From: Adiantum capillus-veneris
Lineage: Eukaryota > Streptophyta > Polypodiopsida > Polypodiales > Pteridaceae
Direction: 5' to 3'
Length of the DNA stretch: 54,000 bases
Assembly: GCA_014529385.2 (NCBI GenBank)
Contig: CM043967.1
Span: 9,071,001-9,125,000 of the forward strand
A model generated the notes under the pieces. It was not told the origin of the DNA, did no database searches, and saw only the letters and a program-made list of their open reading frames with translations. This document shows positions 9,147-19,518 of the stretch, piece after piece. Each line of letters opens with the position of its first letter. The stretch's first letter is position 1. The position numbers and the translations under genes were made by a program.

Positions 9147-10029
9147 GTAGACATCCTACGCGTAGGATGTCTACTTCCTTTGATTTTGATGAAACTTGAC
9201 ATGCTTGTGGCCCTTGACCTGTGCAACAGGGCTATGTACTTGGAATTTGATTTGGACATCAAAAAGTGCAATTTTGAGCATATTTAGGCTTTTGGCTTAC
9301 AAAATGGATAGGACGTCCTATATGGATGGGCAAATGATATCCAATTGGATTGAAATTTGATATATAGGCTTCTTATACCATGTAAAAGACTCCCATGATG
9401 TCAATTCCTGCACAGAAGGTCAATATGACCCTGGAGACATCCTATGCGTAGGATGTCTCTTTTCTCATAATGACTTGATTTTGGTTCTGTGGGTAGCCCT
9501 TAGCATGTAGAACATGGCCATGTTCTTAGATTTTGATTTGGATAAGTATTGGTGTTGTTAGGAGCATGTGTAGTGTTTTTAGGCTCAGAAAAGTGCATCT
9601 TTGAGGTTTTGGGGGCCAAATGTGATGGGTCTGGCTTGAAATTTGATACATGATCTTGTGAAGATGTTATAAAGATATCTGGAACTCAAAAACACCAGCT
9701 GGAGGTCAAATAGGGCATTCAAACATCCTACGCGTAGGATGTCTATTTCATTGTTTTCATATCTGACTCCACAGTTAGCTTGGCAATGTGATAATGAGTA
9801 TATTGTGCAAGTTTCGTGTGATTTGGACTAGTTTTGGTAGGTCTATGACCCTTTATTGCCTCTATGCTCTGACTTTCCATTTTTTGATGCATATGAGGTC
9901 AACTCTTGTCCAAATGTGATGAAACTTGATGGCTAGCATGTATAAGCTATGTAGAAGCTGTATATGAGGTGAGATATTGAGTTGGGTGCCCAAACAAGGC
10001 CTTGAGACATCCTACACATAGGATATCTC
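9147..10029. repeat. Diverged 284-286 bp tandem repeats, each with a conserved palindrome
   Basis: Palindromes are centred at 9160.5, 9446.5, 9732.5 and 10016.5, so spacings are 286, 286 and 284 bp. The first (9147-9174) is a perfect 28-bp inverted repeat with core CATCCTACGCGTAGGATG. The monomers between them are diverged but related (shared GCCCTT...TTTGATTTGGA and TGAAATTTGATA blocks). Copies at 9434-9459 and 10004-10029 begin GAGACAT and end TCTC, so the outer T-A pair is replaced by G-C on both arms. A separate 14-bp palindrome ATAGGACGTCCTAT lies at 9308-9321. Confidence 0.9.
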
Positions 10030-12403
10030 CTGATGAATTCTTTTGGAGAAGTGCTACTACTATATGCCCTTAGCCCCCCTGAGTCCCCTTTAAGCCTTAT
10101 TTCAATAAAAAAGTCAAAAAGATAGACACAAACTCCCTGTTTGACTTTCAGAGCCTCTGAGTCGTTTCATGACTCTTGGAGTGCTTTTCGGCGATGAAAT
10201 TTCTTGATGTTAGTCTCCATATCTTGATGGTTCCTCGGGGAACCTTGCCATATGGTTTTTCTTGGCTTTGGCTTCACCGGAGCTCCGTTTGGCGATTTGT
10301 CTCTCTGGAAGCGTCCGTGGTTGCGTTTGCATGCCGTCGATGACTTGTGGTGTCTACCACCACAGGACTTGGTTGTTGAAGGTCTAGGCAAGCCACTCGT
10401 GAAGTTTGGTGGCAAACGGACATCCGGTTTGGTCGTGAGAGCCAGTTGACACTTTGTGTGTCTGATGTCGTTTCCGAAGCTTAGTCCCGCTTCAGGTTGC
10501 CTTATGGCCATGTGGGCTATATAGCCTTGTAGAGCATGTCGAGATGCTCCTACCCATGAGTTTTGGTAGCATTTGGGCGACTTTCCACCGATTTACCACT
10601 TGGTGGCCTCTTGCAAGGCTCTAGAGGTTAGGGTTTTTCCCGTTGGTTTTTTTGCCGCCTTTGTGCATTCAAGAGTGGTCTTCTATGCTAGGGTAAACCC
10701 CCTATGAAGCCTTATTTCTATTGGGTTAGCCATTAGGTGGCTACCTCTACCTGTAGGTTTCTGCTGCTCATTCCCCGTGTGAACCCTACACTAGTTTTCG
10801 CGATAAAACATCAAACATACGCGAAAATCTCAAGGTGTTGAGCCTACCTCTCATATCTGGAGCCTGTCGGGTGGTCGTGCGCGTCGTAGAAGCAGCTGGA
10901 AGTCCGGTTCGTTCTAGGTGGCTAGAGCTCTCTCTCAAGAAGGAAATAGTAGAAATGAGCTCTAAGTGAAGTGAAAAAATCTTATAATGGGGGTCCCCGG
11001 AACACTTTCTATGAAATTTGACATGTGCTCCTAACTTCTTGCGAGATGCGGTTTAGGCTCGGAAAGTTCCTGATTTGGATCCGTTTGCCCAATTTCTGAG
11101 AAATTTGACGTTTCGATCAAAATCTGGCAAAAACGTGCCTTCCGCTCCATTCCCATAATTGCACCCCCATTGTACCATAGGTTGTCCTATAGTCACTGAT
11201 TATCCCCATATTTTTTGTTTTTCATTACGACCATATTTCACCTGCTTTTTGTATTTTTGAAGTTTTTCTGCCGATAATTAGTAAAAGTAAAAAGAAAATA
11301 GCAAAATAAACCCAAAAAATCCCCAAAAATCACAATAATTCAAAAACATCACCGCAAAACACTATGTATAATCACATGCAATTTTTATGGCTGGATTTCT
11401 CTGTTTTACCAATATTTTGCCCGAAAAATGGCTATTTTTATATATATACATACACACACCTAGAGGCCTAATTTGGCATTTGGCCCCGTATACTTGTAGA
11501 TTTGTGCTATATAAGGGCATATGTACTTAGGTTAGTCCAAAAAATTTCACAATCAAACGAAAACCCTTCAAAATAGTCGAAAAACATGCCCTTTTTTGCT
11601 CTTTTCACCTTTCATTGGGTCCGCATTGAGAATGCCTCCCCCCCTCCTAGTCGGAGTCCTCCCGGACGACAATGTATCACCTTGGGGTATGTGCAGTGCA
11701 TGGGTTAAAAATTGTGCTAATGCGCGGCCTTGTAATGTGGCCCTATCTGATGCATACTCAGTCAATCCATGGAAAAATTAATGTTGTGCGAGAGGAGGGA
11801 ATAAGCAAGATGCTTATTGGCATTCGACATCGAGGTTTCCTGCTTGTTGTTGATTTGATTGGCGGATTTTCTTTGCAAGTAAAATTTGTAACTCTACAGC
11901 TCTTTGTTTGATCGTCTTTTAGCAAAAGTTGCTTGGGTCGTCGCTACTGTGGATATGGCCATGGTTGTTTCCGTGGATGGAAGTGTCATTTTCGTTGTAG
12001 CTATAATCTTATTCTCTGTTAATTGCCCTTTGGAGTTTTGTTGTGGAGGCTTTTGTAGGTTTATTGCCTCGTCCTTGGTCGTCATTGCTATTCTGCTAAT
12101 CGGCACCCACATAGATCGGTTTGCCGGTTTCAAATGTAGTGAGTGTCTGGCTGCTGGTGTTGCTTGTACTGAAGGGAGTTCCTGTTGCTTTGTTTTGGAG
12201 ATCCAAATGCGTGTCGCATTTAAGTGGTTACAGAGCATTCTCTTCGGGATCCATATCTTTTTTATTTCCTTGGTTGTTGGTATAAATGTGTTCTTCTGTT
12301 GACTTCTGGTGTTGTATTGTGGTTTGTATGCCAGGTTGCCTCTATCCTTTTGTACCCATACTTGTCTTTCGCGTGTTGCTAACCTTGATCTATTTACTGT
12401 GGT
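10030..12403 (-). other. Internal region of the giant element without a recognisable gene
   Basis: About 2.4 kb between the palindromic repeats and the second protease-like ORF. Short open frames on both strands (for example 10167-10511 minus, 11894-12238 minus, 11904-12302 plus) have biased composition and no domain I recognise. An A/T-rich stretch at 11200-11560 includes a plus-strand TATA-like sequence CTATATAAGGGC at 11507-11518, with nothing coherent downstream. It may be leader sequence for the accessory ORF or captured DNA; neither can be shown. Confidence 0.5.
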
Positions 12404-13100
12404 CTATGTTGTCTTATTTTTGGAATGAACATGGTTAGCAGTTCCCTGGTTGTTCTCCATGGGTATCATGATGTGCTTTATTGGCACCCATCCTTTTTGT
12501 TCTTTATCCAGTGATGGTGGTGCTATCATCTGGTTCTTCCAAGTTGTCTGAGCAAAGGCTACCACCTGTTGTTCTTGTGCATGATGAATTTTGATTGTAT
12601 CCAAATTCCAATCTATCTGCACATTATACTCTTTCTGCCAAGGTTGTCCCAACAACATGGGATGTAGTGTGCTCGCATCCTCAACCACATAAAACTTGTG
12701 GGGGTAAACATATTGATGTAGTTGTACATGAAATATTGTCCAGCCCAATGTTCCTAGCGAATGTGATGTACTACTTTCCAGCACTTGTTGAGTAGGATGT
12801 AGTTGATCCTCGAGCTTGAGCTGTTTATATAATTTGTAAGAGATCAGATTTGCTTGAGCTCCGGAATCAAGCAATGCCGTCGATTCAACTTGATTGCTAC
12901 CCACTTTGACAGCAATTATTGGTTCCCCTGTGTCTTCACCAAAATTCGTTAATCGAACAGCATTAACTTGCAACGGTGATCCACTTTGTTGTTGTTGTCG
13001 TAGAAGCCTTCTTTTTGCAATGCGTTCTTTTGCTTCTACTTGTGCGTCTTCTCGTACCCTCTGTTTCTCCTTCGTCCATTGTTTTTTGATGGATTTGTTG
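12404..13100 (-). CDS. Second retropepsin-like ORF, downstream of integrase
   Basis: An open frame begins just after the integrase stop with a basic, Gln/Arg-rich segment (KEKQRVREDAQVEAKER, then LLRQQQSGSP). No ATG is found before 12973, where an internal GTT-flanked start-like codon (TTG) opens the main part. The main part has aspartic-protease hallmarks: ALLDSGAQANLIS (active-site DSGA, near 12870) and HPMLLGQPWQKEYNVQIDW (the family's LLGxPW strand, near 12660), spaced about 70 residues apart as in retropepsins. The tail (to 12404) is hydrophilic. The element already has a protease in the normal place (17283-17936), so this is a second, diverged copy or an acquired clan-AA protease domain. 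Activity is not shown. Confidence 0.75.
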
Positions 13101-13109
13101 AAGCATATC

Positions 13110-14010
13110 CTATGTTAGTGGTAGATAATACTTCTTTAACCGACACCCACTAACCCAATTTGGCATTTCTTCTCCTGCCAATATAGCAAGTTTGACAGCT
13201 CTGCTTTTTGATAAATCACTAATCACAAAGGGTCCCATCCCTCGCTTTTTAAGTTTTTTGACATGTTGCTTCAAAGTAGAAACAAGTACATAATCACCTG
13301 TTTTGAACTCTTTCGTACGCACATGCTTGTCAAAAAACTCTTTTTGTCTTCTCTTTTTAGCATAGATCGAAGCTACAACTCTCAGTCGAAGTTCATCTAG
13401 CTTTTCAAGATCATCTATTGTTGAATAGAGCTCATGGCCTATCCATTCTAAGCATTTCGCTACTCGTAGAGTTGGAATCAAAAACTCTATGGGTAATATA
13501 GCGTTTAGACCAAACACCATGTTGTACGGTGTTGTTCCAATAGATGTTTTATAAGCTACCTTGTATGTCCATAGTGTTGAGTGTAATTGTTGATCCCAAT
13601 CTGTCCTTGACTCTGGTACAATTTTAGTCAAAACAGTGTTTTATTTGTGGCCTCAGCTTGTCCATTTGCCTATGGATGATATGGAGCAGATTTTCTATGT
13701 ATGAACATGAATTCCTCTAGAAGATACTCAATGACTTCATTAAGAAAATGTGTTCCTCTATCACTGACAATTTCTATTGGTAATCCGTATCGTACAAAGA
13801 TATTCTCATACAAAAATTGTGAAGTGATTCTTGCGTCTGCTTTTTGTGTTGCTTTGGCTTCTGCCCATTTTGTGAGATAGTCCGTAGCCACAATGATATA
13901 TTGGGTATGGGTGCGATATGCAGGGGGTGAAATAGGCCCCACAAAATCAATTCCCCATTTTGCAAATGCCCATGCTCCCATCATTGGCCGTAGTGGCATC
14001 TCATCTCTTT
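13110..14010 (-). CDS. Integrase catalytic core and C-terminus (giant element)
   Basis: Joins the cDNA to host DNA. The core shows the first Asp in WGIDFVGPIS (about 13950), YIIVATDYLTKWAEA, and the second Asp in EIVSDRGTHFLN (about 13755). The frame is shifted near 13670-13640, where the Glu region (NGQAEATNK) lies in another frame. The C-terminal part (13110-13631) carries the typical GTTPYNMVFG, LPIEF and the basic GDYVLVS / KKLKKRGMGPFVI strand region, ending YYLPLT at 13110. No chromodomain is seen, consistent with the Tat/Ogre group. The break at 13640 makes this copy non-functional as it stands. Confidence 0.87.
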
Positions 14011-14372
14011 TTATCGGCACCTTAGTGCGCTGACATGCATCACAATGCTTTACAAACTCCTCAGCATCCATGTGAAATGTAGGCCACCATATTCCTGCGG
14101 TTAAGACAATTTTTGTCGTCTTATCTCTTGAAAAATGGCCTCCACTTATTCCTCCATGTACGTGTTTTAGAATCAGCACGTATTCACTTGCACAGATTCT
14201 AAGTTGATTATCCTTTCCTCTCTTGTAGAGTTGATTTCCAATTAAATTAAAGTCTCGAGCCTCCAACTCTATAGCCTTTTTTCGTGCTTTTGTTATGTTT
14301 TCAGGAAATGTCCTTGTTGTTAAGAAATCAAAGATATATTGACTCCATGCAGGTGCAATGGTTACCTGAAAC
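14010..14372 (-). CDS. Integrase N-terminal module, second copy (functional-looking H2C2)
   Basis: Connector and zinc finger: APAWSQYIFDFL, DFNLIGNQLYKRG, then H-x7-H (HGGISGGHF) and, after GIWWPTFHMDAEEFVKH, the C-x2-C of CDACQRTK. It matches the normal Gypsy integrase N-terminus and runs straight into the catalytic core. It follows a diverged copy of the same module at 14400-14767. Confidence 0.85.
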
Positions 14373-14399
14373 AATGTGGCGTGATCCACCAGTCGTTTG

Positions 14400-14767
14400 G
14401 CACTACATATAGTACAATTGTTAACATAAGCATGTGTGTCAGCATACATAGTTGGCCAATAAACTCCTAAGTGTTTCAATCTTTGGTGTGTTTTCATTGT
14501 TGAACACTGAAATTCACAATCTTGGATGTGTGCTTCTTTAGGATAACACTCGAATTCCTCTGGGTTTATACATAATCGTAGAATTCGGTCCGAGCCTAGA
14601 TGGTACAGTCATCCTGCAATCAACTGAAATTTTTTTGTTTATCAAAACGTTTGTTGTTTGGATCTGTCTTCCTTGTTATCAAATCTACCTCCAAAGGAAA
14701 GAATGCTAACAATTTCCTGAGACCATTTGGGTATCATTTCAATATTGAAAAGATAAGCATCGGGTAT
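14400..14767 (-). CDS. Integrase N-terminal module, first (extra) copy
   Basis: Same succession as the next module: EMIPKWSQEIVSIL, KFQLIAG-x-LYHLG (one in-frame stop near 14610), RILRLC, an H in KEAHIQDCEF, GVYWPTMYADTHAYV and the C-x2-C of NNCTICSAKR. The second zinc-ligand His of the usual H-x6/7-H is not evident, so zinc binding may be altered. RNase H ends just upstream at about 14772. The result is an RNase H, connector-finger, connector-finger, core order instead of a single connector-finger. Confidence 0.75.
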
Positions 14768-14771
14768 GTCA

Positions 14772-15262
14772 TCATTTTACTCCTTCAGGAGCTTCCCCGT
14801 TTTGTAGCCTTGAAAGATGATCCGCCCGTAGATGAGTTTTACCCTTTTTTACTACCACTGTGAAGTCAAACTCTAGCAATATAACAAACCAGCGTACAAT
14901 TCTCCTAGTATTGCATGGTTTATTTACTAGATACAAAAGAGCTTGATGATCTGTGAAGAACACAAATTTGTTTGCAAGCAAGTAATGCCGAAATTTCTTT
15001 ACAGCATAAATCATTCATAATCCCTCTCTTTAAGTGGTGGTGTAGTTCTTTTCTGCACTATTTAGCTGTCAGCTCGCATAACAAAGTGGAAAATCCATTG
15101 TTCCTTCTCCAGTTTGAGCCAGAATACTCCCAATTGCGTATGCAGATGCATCAATGTGAACATGGAATACCTTTTCCCAATCTGGTGCTTTAAGTAGAGG
15201 TGCTGATACAAGGTTTTCCTTAAGCTTTTGGAATGAAGTTTCACACTCCTCAGTCCAGTCAA
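14772..15262 (-). pseudogene. RNase H domain (giant element)
   Basis: Removes RNA from the RNA-DNA hybrid. The region 15062-15262 encodes the start (conserved pieces are split over two frames, including ETSFQKLKE and a VHIDAS-type first Asp near 15150). The segment at 14772-15014 has IYAVKKFRHYLLANKF, FFTDHQALLYLVNKP (second Asp) and VVKKGKTHLRADHLSR, which is the normal Gypsy RNase H end. Frame breaks near 15060 and 15262 make it non-functional here. Confidence 0.83.
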
Positions 15263-15268
15263 AACTGA

Positions 15269-16070
15269 CTAATAAGCGATATAGAGGTTGTGCAATGACT
15301 GCATATATATATATATGAATCTTCGATAATATCCGCAGTGTCCCATGAAGGATTGTACTTGTTTGGCATTAGTAGGCCTGGGCAAGTCTACTATGACTCT
15401 AATTTTGTCTAGGTCAGCGGTTATACCATTTCTTGAGACAATATGTCCTAAGATGCGGCCTTGCCTTACCATAAAAATGCATTATTCCAGGTTGAGACAG
15501 ATTCGATATGTTCTGCACTTCTCAAATATCTTTTGTAAATGGTCAATATGTTCTTCTCGTATAAGAGAGTGGACACAGAGATCATCCATATATATTTCTA
15601 AGAATATTCTCAGGTATTCTTTGAACGCATGAGTCATTAACCTTTGGAAGGTAGCTGGGGCATTGGTTAGGCCAAAAGGCATAACTCTATACGCATATAT
15701 TACCCACTTTGTGGCAAATGCTGTTTTGTGTTGATCCTCTATTGCAATTGCCAATTGGTTATACCCCGAAAACCCATCTAAAAAGGAATAAGCTCGTTTT
15801 CTAGCCACCCTCTCAAGCACATGTTTTGTGATCGGCAAGGGATAATTATCCCTTATTGTGGCTGTTGAACCTCACACATGCAGCTTTCCGTTCTTTTTGG
15901 GGACAACCACAATGGGTGACACCCAATCTGTATGCTCGATTTCATAGATGAATTCAGCATCCATCAGGCTTGTCAATCTTTTCTTTAATTCGTTTAGCGA
16001 ATGTGTCATTATATGTGTAAGGACATTGTTTGCTAGGTTTGGCATCTGATTTCAAAGGAATTGTATGTTG
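15269..16070 (-). pseudogene. Reverse transcriptase (giant element)
   Basis: Ty3/Gypsy RT. The N-terminal fingers are readable in broken frames at 15840-16070 (DWVSPIVVVPKKNGKL). An open frame at 15482-15838 carries RAYSFLDGFSGYNQLAI (first Asp motif), MPFGLTNAPATFQRLM and the catalytic YMDD in FLEIYMDDLCVHS (about 15585). It continues after a stop near 15480 into 15269-15472 (GRILGHIVSRNG, GYYRRF). A short TA repeat at 15304-15316 lies near the end of the RT. YMDD rather than the F(F/I)DD of the other Gypsy copies in this window separates the lineages. Confidence 0.9.
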
Positions 16071-16262
16071 GCATATCGATGGATCAACTCCTTTGAGGTC
16101 TTTGTAGGACCATGCAAACACATATTTATACTTCTTGAGAAGTTGTGTTAGCCTTTCTTCTTCTTCAGGCTCTAAATCAGTTGCTATATAGACAGGTTGA
16201 GGCTCTTCGCCTGGCGCAGCGAGGTCTATCCATTTTGCATTTTCTGGCCCATCGTAAGATTC

Positions 16263-17262
16263 TTAGTTTATTCTTTCCCTTATTGGTGGTGTCATTATGA
16301 TTTTTCTGTCTTGTATGGTGAATTTTCGATAGTGGGATGGTACATTCATGTTTCCTTTTTCTGAATCCTCCTTACCATCACTTTCTCCCTCAGTAGTCCA
16401 TACCTCTCGTAACGATCGTTTTAGTTCTTGGTATTTCCTTTTATGCTCCAATTTGGTCCACTCTGGATCTTGTCTTTTCCTGTTTTGATTGTTGAGATTT
16501 TCTTGATTTTGTTTCTGTTTTAGTCTTCCGTGCTTGTTTTATTTCCTCATGTGTACTTTCCCTTCAAACTCTTGAGAATCTTCCTGATATTTGGTCTTTT
16601 ACACAATCCTCTGCCTTGACAAGCATTAGATAGTGATTTTTATCTTTTATCCTGGGCATCAGGTTCTCTCGAACTTTGTTTTCTGCTAGGCGTCTAGAGT
16701 GTTGATTTGAAAAATCAGAAAACTTTTATCTTTTATCCTGGGCATCAGGTTCTCTCGAACTTTGTTCCTGGCGTCTAGAGTGTTGATTTGAAAAATCAGA
16801 AAACTTGATATTCGCGGTTGTCTCCCCACGCTCACTTGAGCTGTCTAAACACGCATTATCTGCATCGTTACTTAATTCCAGATGCTCAAAGGAGTCATAA
16901 AACTCTTCTTGTTCTGGTGAGTCTACTTTCTCATCTCCTGCTGGTATAAGGTTTACCATGTAATAGGGTAGCACATCATAGCCATCCTTATCACAAAATT
17001 TTGTCATTAGCCTATCTGTAATGGCATCCAATGTTGCTAGTATGTGTTCCCATTTCAGAGGTTCTAACGCATCTTCGGGAAAAGGTTTTGGAATGTAATC
17101 CTTGTCCTCAATAGCTCTTTCTAAGATGCATTCCTCTCTTTTTAATCTCCCACAATGTGAAGCTTCGCACATCCATAGCTCTTTTTTTTGCCCTAACCAT
17201 GCTTGGAGTTCGGACCCTGCCAATGTAGCTGAATCAAATTCTTCCACTGGTGTCTGGTTCAC
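16263..17262 (-). pseudogene. Pol linker between protease and RT (giant element)
   Basis: Open frames at 16726-17262 (178 codons, acidic, for example LGQKKELWMCEASHCGRL and DNACLDSSSERGE) and 16263-16451 (charged, YQELKRSLREVW). No domain is recognised. A long, poorly conserved stretch between protease and RT is usual in Tat/Ogre-type elements. An 86-bp duplication breaks it at 16641-16805. Confidence 0.55.
16641..16805 (+). repeat. 86-bp tandem duplication in the pol linker
   Basis: Two units starting TATCTTTTATCCTGGGCATC at 16641 and 16727, differing by a small indel near TTTGTT(TTCTG). It is not a multiple of three, so it shifts the frame. Confidence 0.9.
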
Positions 17263-17282
17263 ATCCTTGTAACTATGGTCTT

Positions 17283-17936
17283 TTAGGTATATTTTGGTTG
17301 TAATCTCCCCATGTCTGAGGTATATGTGGTCGTAACCCCAATCTTGACCATCTTTAATTGTCTCATGAATGGTCTTCCCAAGATGATCTCGTAATTGTTC
17401 TTTTTGTCAAAATCAACTATTGCAAATGTATGCTCATACTCGATTCCGCAAGAGGTGACAATTACTTTTTCTAAAAGTCCAAGAGGCTTTTCCATGAACC
17501 CATCTGCCAGTTGCAATTTCATTCCGGTAGCTCTCAAAGCCGGTTTTTCCCATTTTTTCCAGATTTCTTTGGTGGCGATAGCGACTCCCGCTCCACTGTC
17601 AAGAATAGCTTTGGAAACTACTCCCTGGAATTCTACTGGTAGTGTGGTATTTCCATCTTCTCCCTCGCAATATTCTCCAACCTTGTTTAAAGGTATTGGC
17701 CTAGTGTTTAGTTGAGGCTTGTCCAATTCTCTGATCCCTTCTTGAAGCTTCAAGGTAGGGTCTTTTACTCCAAATTTTTCTAAGCATTTGCCTACGGTGG
17801 TCCACATGTTTGGTCGTAACCTCAGGAGTTCGGCTAACGTGATTGTGCATGCCATAGGGGCGGACAATAACTCAATCAACCCTTGTGAATCCATCACTCT
17901 GTTGGAAGAAAGTCTTTGAGATGGGATTGCTCTCAC
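17283..17936 (-). CDS. Retropepsin aspartic protease (giant element)
   Basis: Cuts the gag-pol polyprotein. A 217-codon open frame. The N-terminal third is a linker (LIELLSAPMACTITLAELL). The protease fold follows: VVSKAILDSGAGVAIATKEIW (active-site DSGA, near residue 115), LQLADGF, HTFAIVDFD and YEIILGRPFMRQL (the ILGRPF strand near residue 195). Active-site and flap spacing are normal for a clan-AA retropepsin. It lies between gag and RT as expected. Confidence 0.88.
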   Translation of the reverse strand: MRAIPSQRLSSNRVMDSQGLIELLSAPMACTITLAELLRLRPNMWTTVGKCLEKFGVKDPTLKLQEGIRELDKPQLNTRPIPLNKVGEYCEGEDGNTTLPVEFQGVVSKAILDSGAGVAIATKEIWKKWEKPALRATGMKLQLADGFMEKPLGLLEKVIVTSCGIEYEHTFAIVDFDKKNNYEIILGRPFMRQLKMVKIGVTTTYTSDMGRLQPKYT

Positions 17937-17980
17937 CTCAAACTTAGCTTCATACTCCCCTAGGTAAGAGGGTAGAGTTT

Positions 17981-18824
17981 TTAGTGAGTCTGGTTGGCTG
18001 TGCCCTGAACTAATTGAAATGGGTCTCTCCCTTGTGAATGCATATCAAAGTTCATTTGTGATCTTGCCTCAAACTCTTCAATGGGAGGTAAGATCTCATT
18101 TTTCTCCTTTCTAGTGCTATTTATTTGGTGGTTCACCCTGTTAGCTTCATTTGCTTCTCGGATTTGCTTCCACAGGTCATCTAGACTGTTACAATCCTTA
18201 CCTATTTCTACCAATGTTTTAGGCTGGAAACCATCAATTGTCTCATCTGTTGTATTTGGCACTATGATAGGTTCTCTCCTAGACTCAGAGGCAATCATGA
18301 GTCTCTCCTTCGTGTCTACTTGTTTCTCTAGAGTTGGGTTGATAAGGGTTGGTGCTGGTACCTCATGCCAGCTTGCAGGTTTACCAAGTGGATTTTCTAT
18401 CAAGGATTGAGCTGTTTCAATTATCTTTTGATACATTTCCAACCTCTGTTTTTCTCTTTCTGCATATGGATATGTCTGGCTCTTGGGTTTGGTTGTTTTT
18501 GAGTCTGGCTTTGTATGCTTTTAAAAGTGCGTCCAGCTGCTCATTTACTTTTTCTACCAGCACTGATCCTCCTGATCCTGCACTTTGGGGTTCCTTTACT
18601 TCCTTGGGCCCTAGGGTTGCCGCAGTGTGTGAGCTTAGACTAGTTAGATCCTCTAACTGCTCTAATCTATCCTTTGTGTGTTTTAACTCCTCGGATAGAG
18701 TTGTTTGCTCTCGTTCTCTCCTGGCTTTCATACGCGCCTTTCTAGCTTTCCAAGTGCTTCTCTGATTATTTTTTTTCACTTGGGCATCGGTCTTTGGCTC
18801 TTCAATTATGGGTTCGTTTGTCAT
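17981..18824 (-). pseudogene. Gag-pol linker with coiled coil
   Basis: Two overlapping open frames (18417-18824 and 17981-18442), probably one ORF broken by a frameshift near 18430. The first part is strongly basic then helical (KARKARMKARREREQTTL, LKHTKDRLEQLEDL), suggesting a short coiled coil. The second (EMYQKIIETAQSLIENPLGK ...) leads towards the protease. There is no known domain. It lies between the zinc knuckles and the protease, so it is read as the gag C-terminus/pol linker. Confidence 0.55.
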
Positions 18825-18929
18825 TCATTGATCTTGTGCTCGTGTTACTGCCTAAATAGGTATTACTGTCTCGTTTTCTGACCCTCCACTGGAAGGCACT
18901 GCTTCCAGCATGTTCAAAGTAGTTTTTGA

Positions 18930-19473
18930 TCCTTTTCTCGGGTTCTTAGGGCAATCAGGAATCAAGTGAGTTAATCCACACTCGGTGCAATATGATTGAC
19001 TCTAATGATTTCATCGTGAGGACAATCCCTTAGCCAATGATCTCCGCCACACTTGTAGCAGGGTCCCTTAGGCTGTTGAGGTGCTCCTTGAGCTCCTCTC
19101 TCTTGATACGCATGCCTCTGCCCGCCCATGTCTCCGTTGGCTATGAGCAATAGTGTTCGTTCATCCAAGTTGTATCTTCCTTCTCTTGCTGCCTGTGCAG
19201 CTGTTGGTGGTTCTGTACTTCCAATCATGCTCCAAGGTTCTGGCGTTGGGGGTCTTCCGGTGGATAATAGACAGGATTTGTTGCATATCCATTGGAATCT
19301 TCGTAATATGCATGCATAGGTACCAAAGCCTTCTCTTCTGGTTCATTTACCATTGGTGTGTATCTTATGCCGACCGGTCGTAATCCTGGTAGGGGTGGTT
19401 GTTGCCCCAATACTGGTTGTGGTCTTTCAACACCTACAGGTCCTGGTAAGTTGCTTGCTTGATACCAAGGCAT
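18930..19473 (-). pseudogene. Gag nucleocapsid with two zinc knuckles
   Basis: Packaging of genomic RNA. A proline-rich segment (PPLPGLRPVG, 19225-19473) leads, after a frame change, to CYKCGGDHWLRDCP at about 19025-19070. A second knuckle, CTECGLTHLIPDCP at about 18945-18990, is in a different frame, so an indel separates them. The order and spacing fit a Gypsy nucleocapsid with paired CCHC boxes. Confidence 0.82.
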
Positions 19474-19518
19474 CGGTGGAAGTTGAGGAGATGCTACCTG
19501 AGCTTGGGGAGCATAAGG

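Noticed and set aside
9147-10029. CRISPR-like array (regularly spaced palindromic repeats)
   Set aside because: Spacers are 258 bp or so and homologous to each other, and the context is a plant retroelement; this is a tandem repeat, not a CRISPR.
11904-12302. 132-codon hydrophobic plus-strand frame
   Set aside because: Biased Val/Ile/Phe composition mirrors a Thr/Gln-rich minus frame; there is no domain, and it is antisense to the element.
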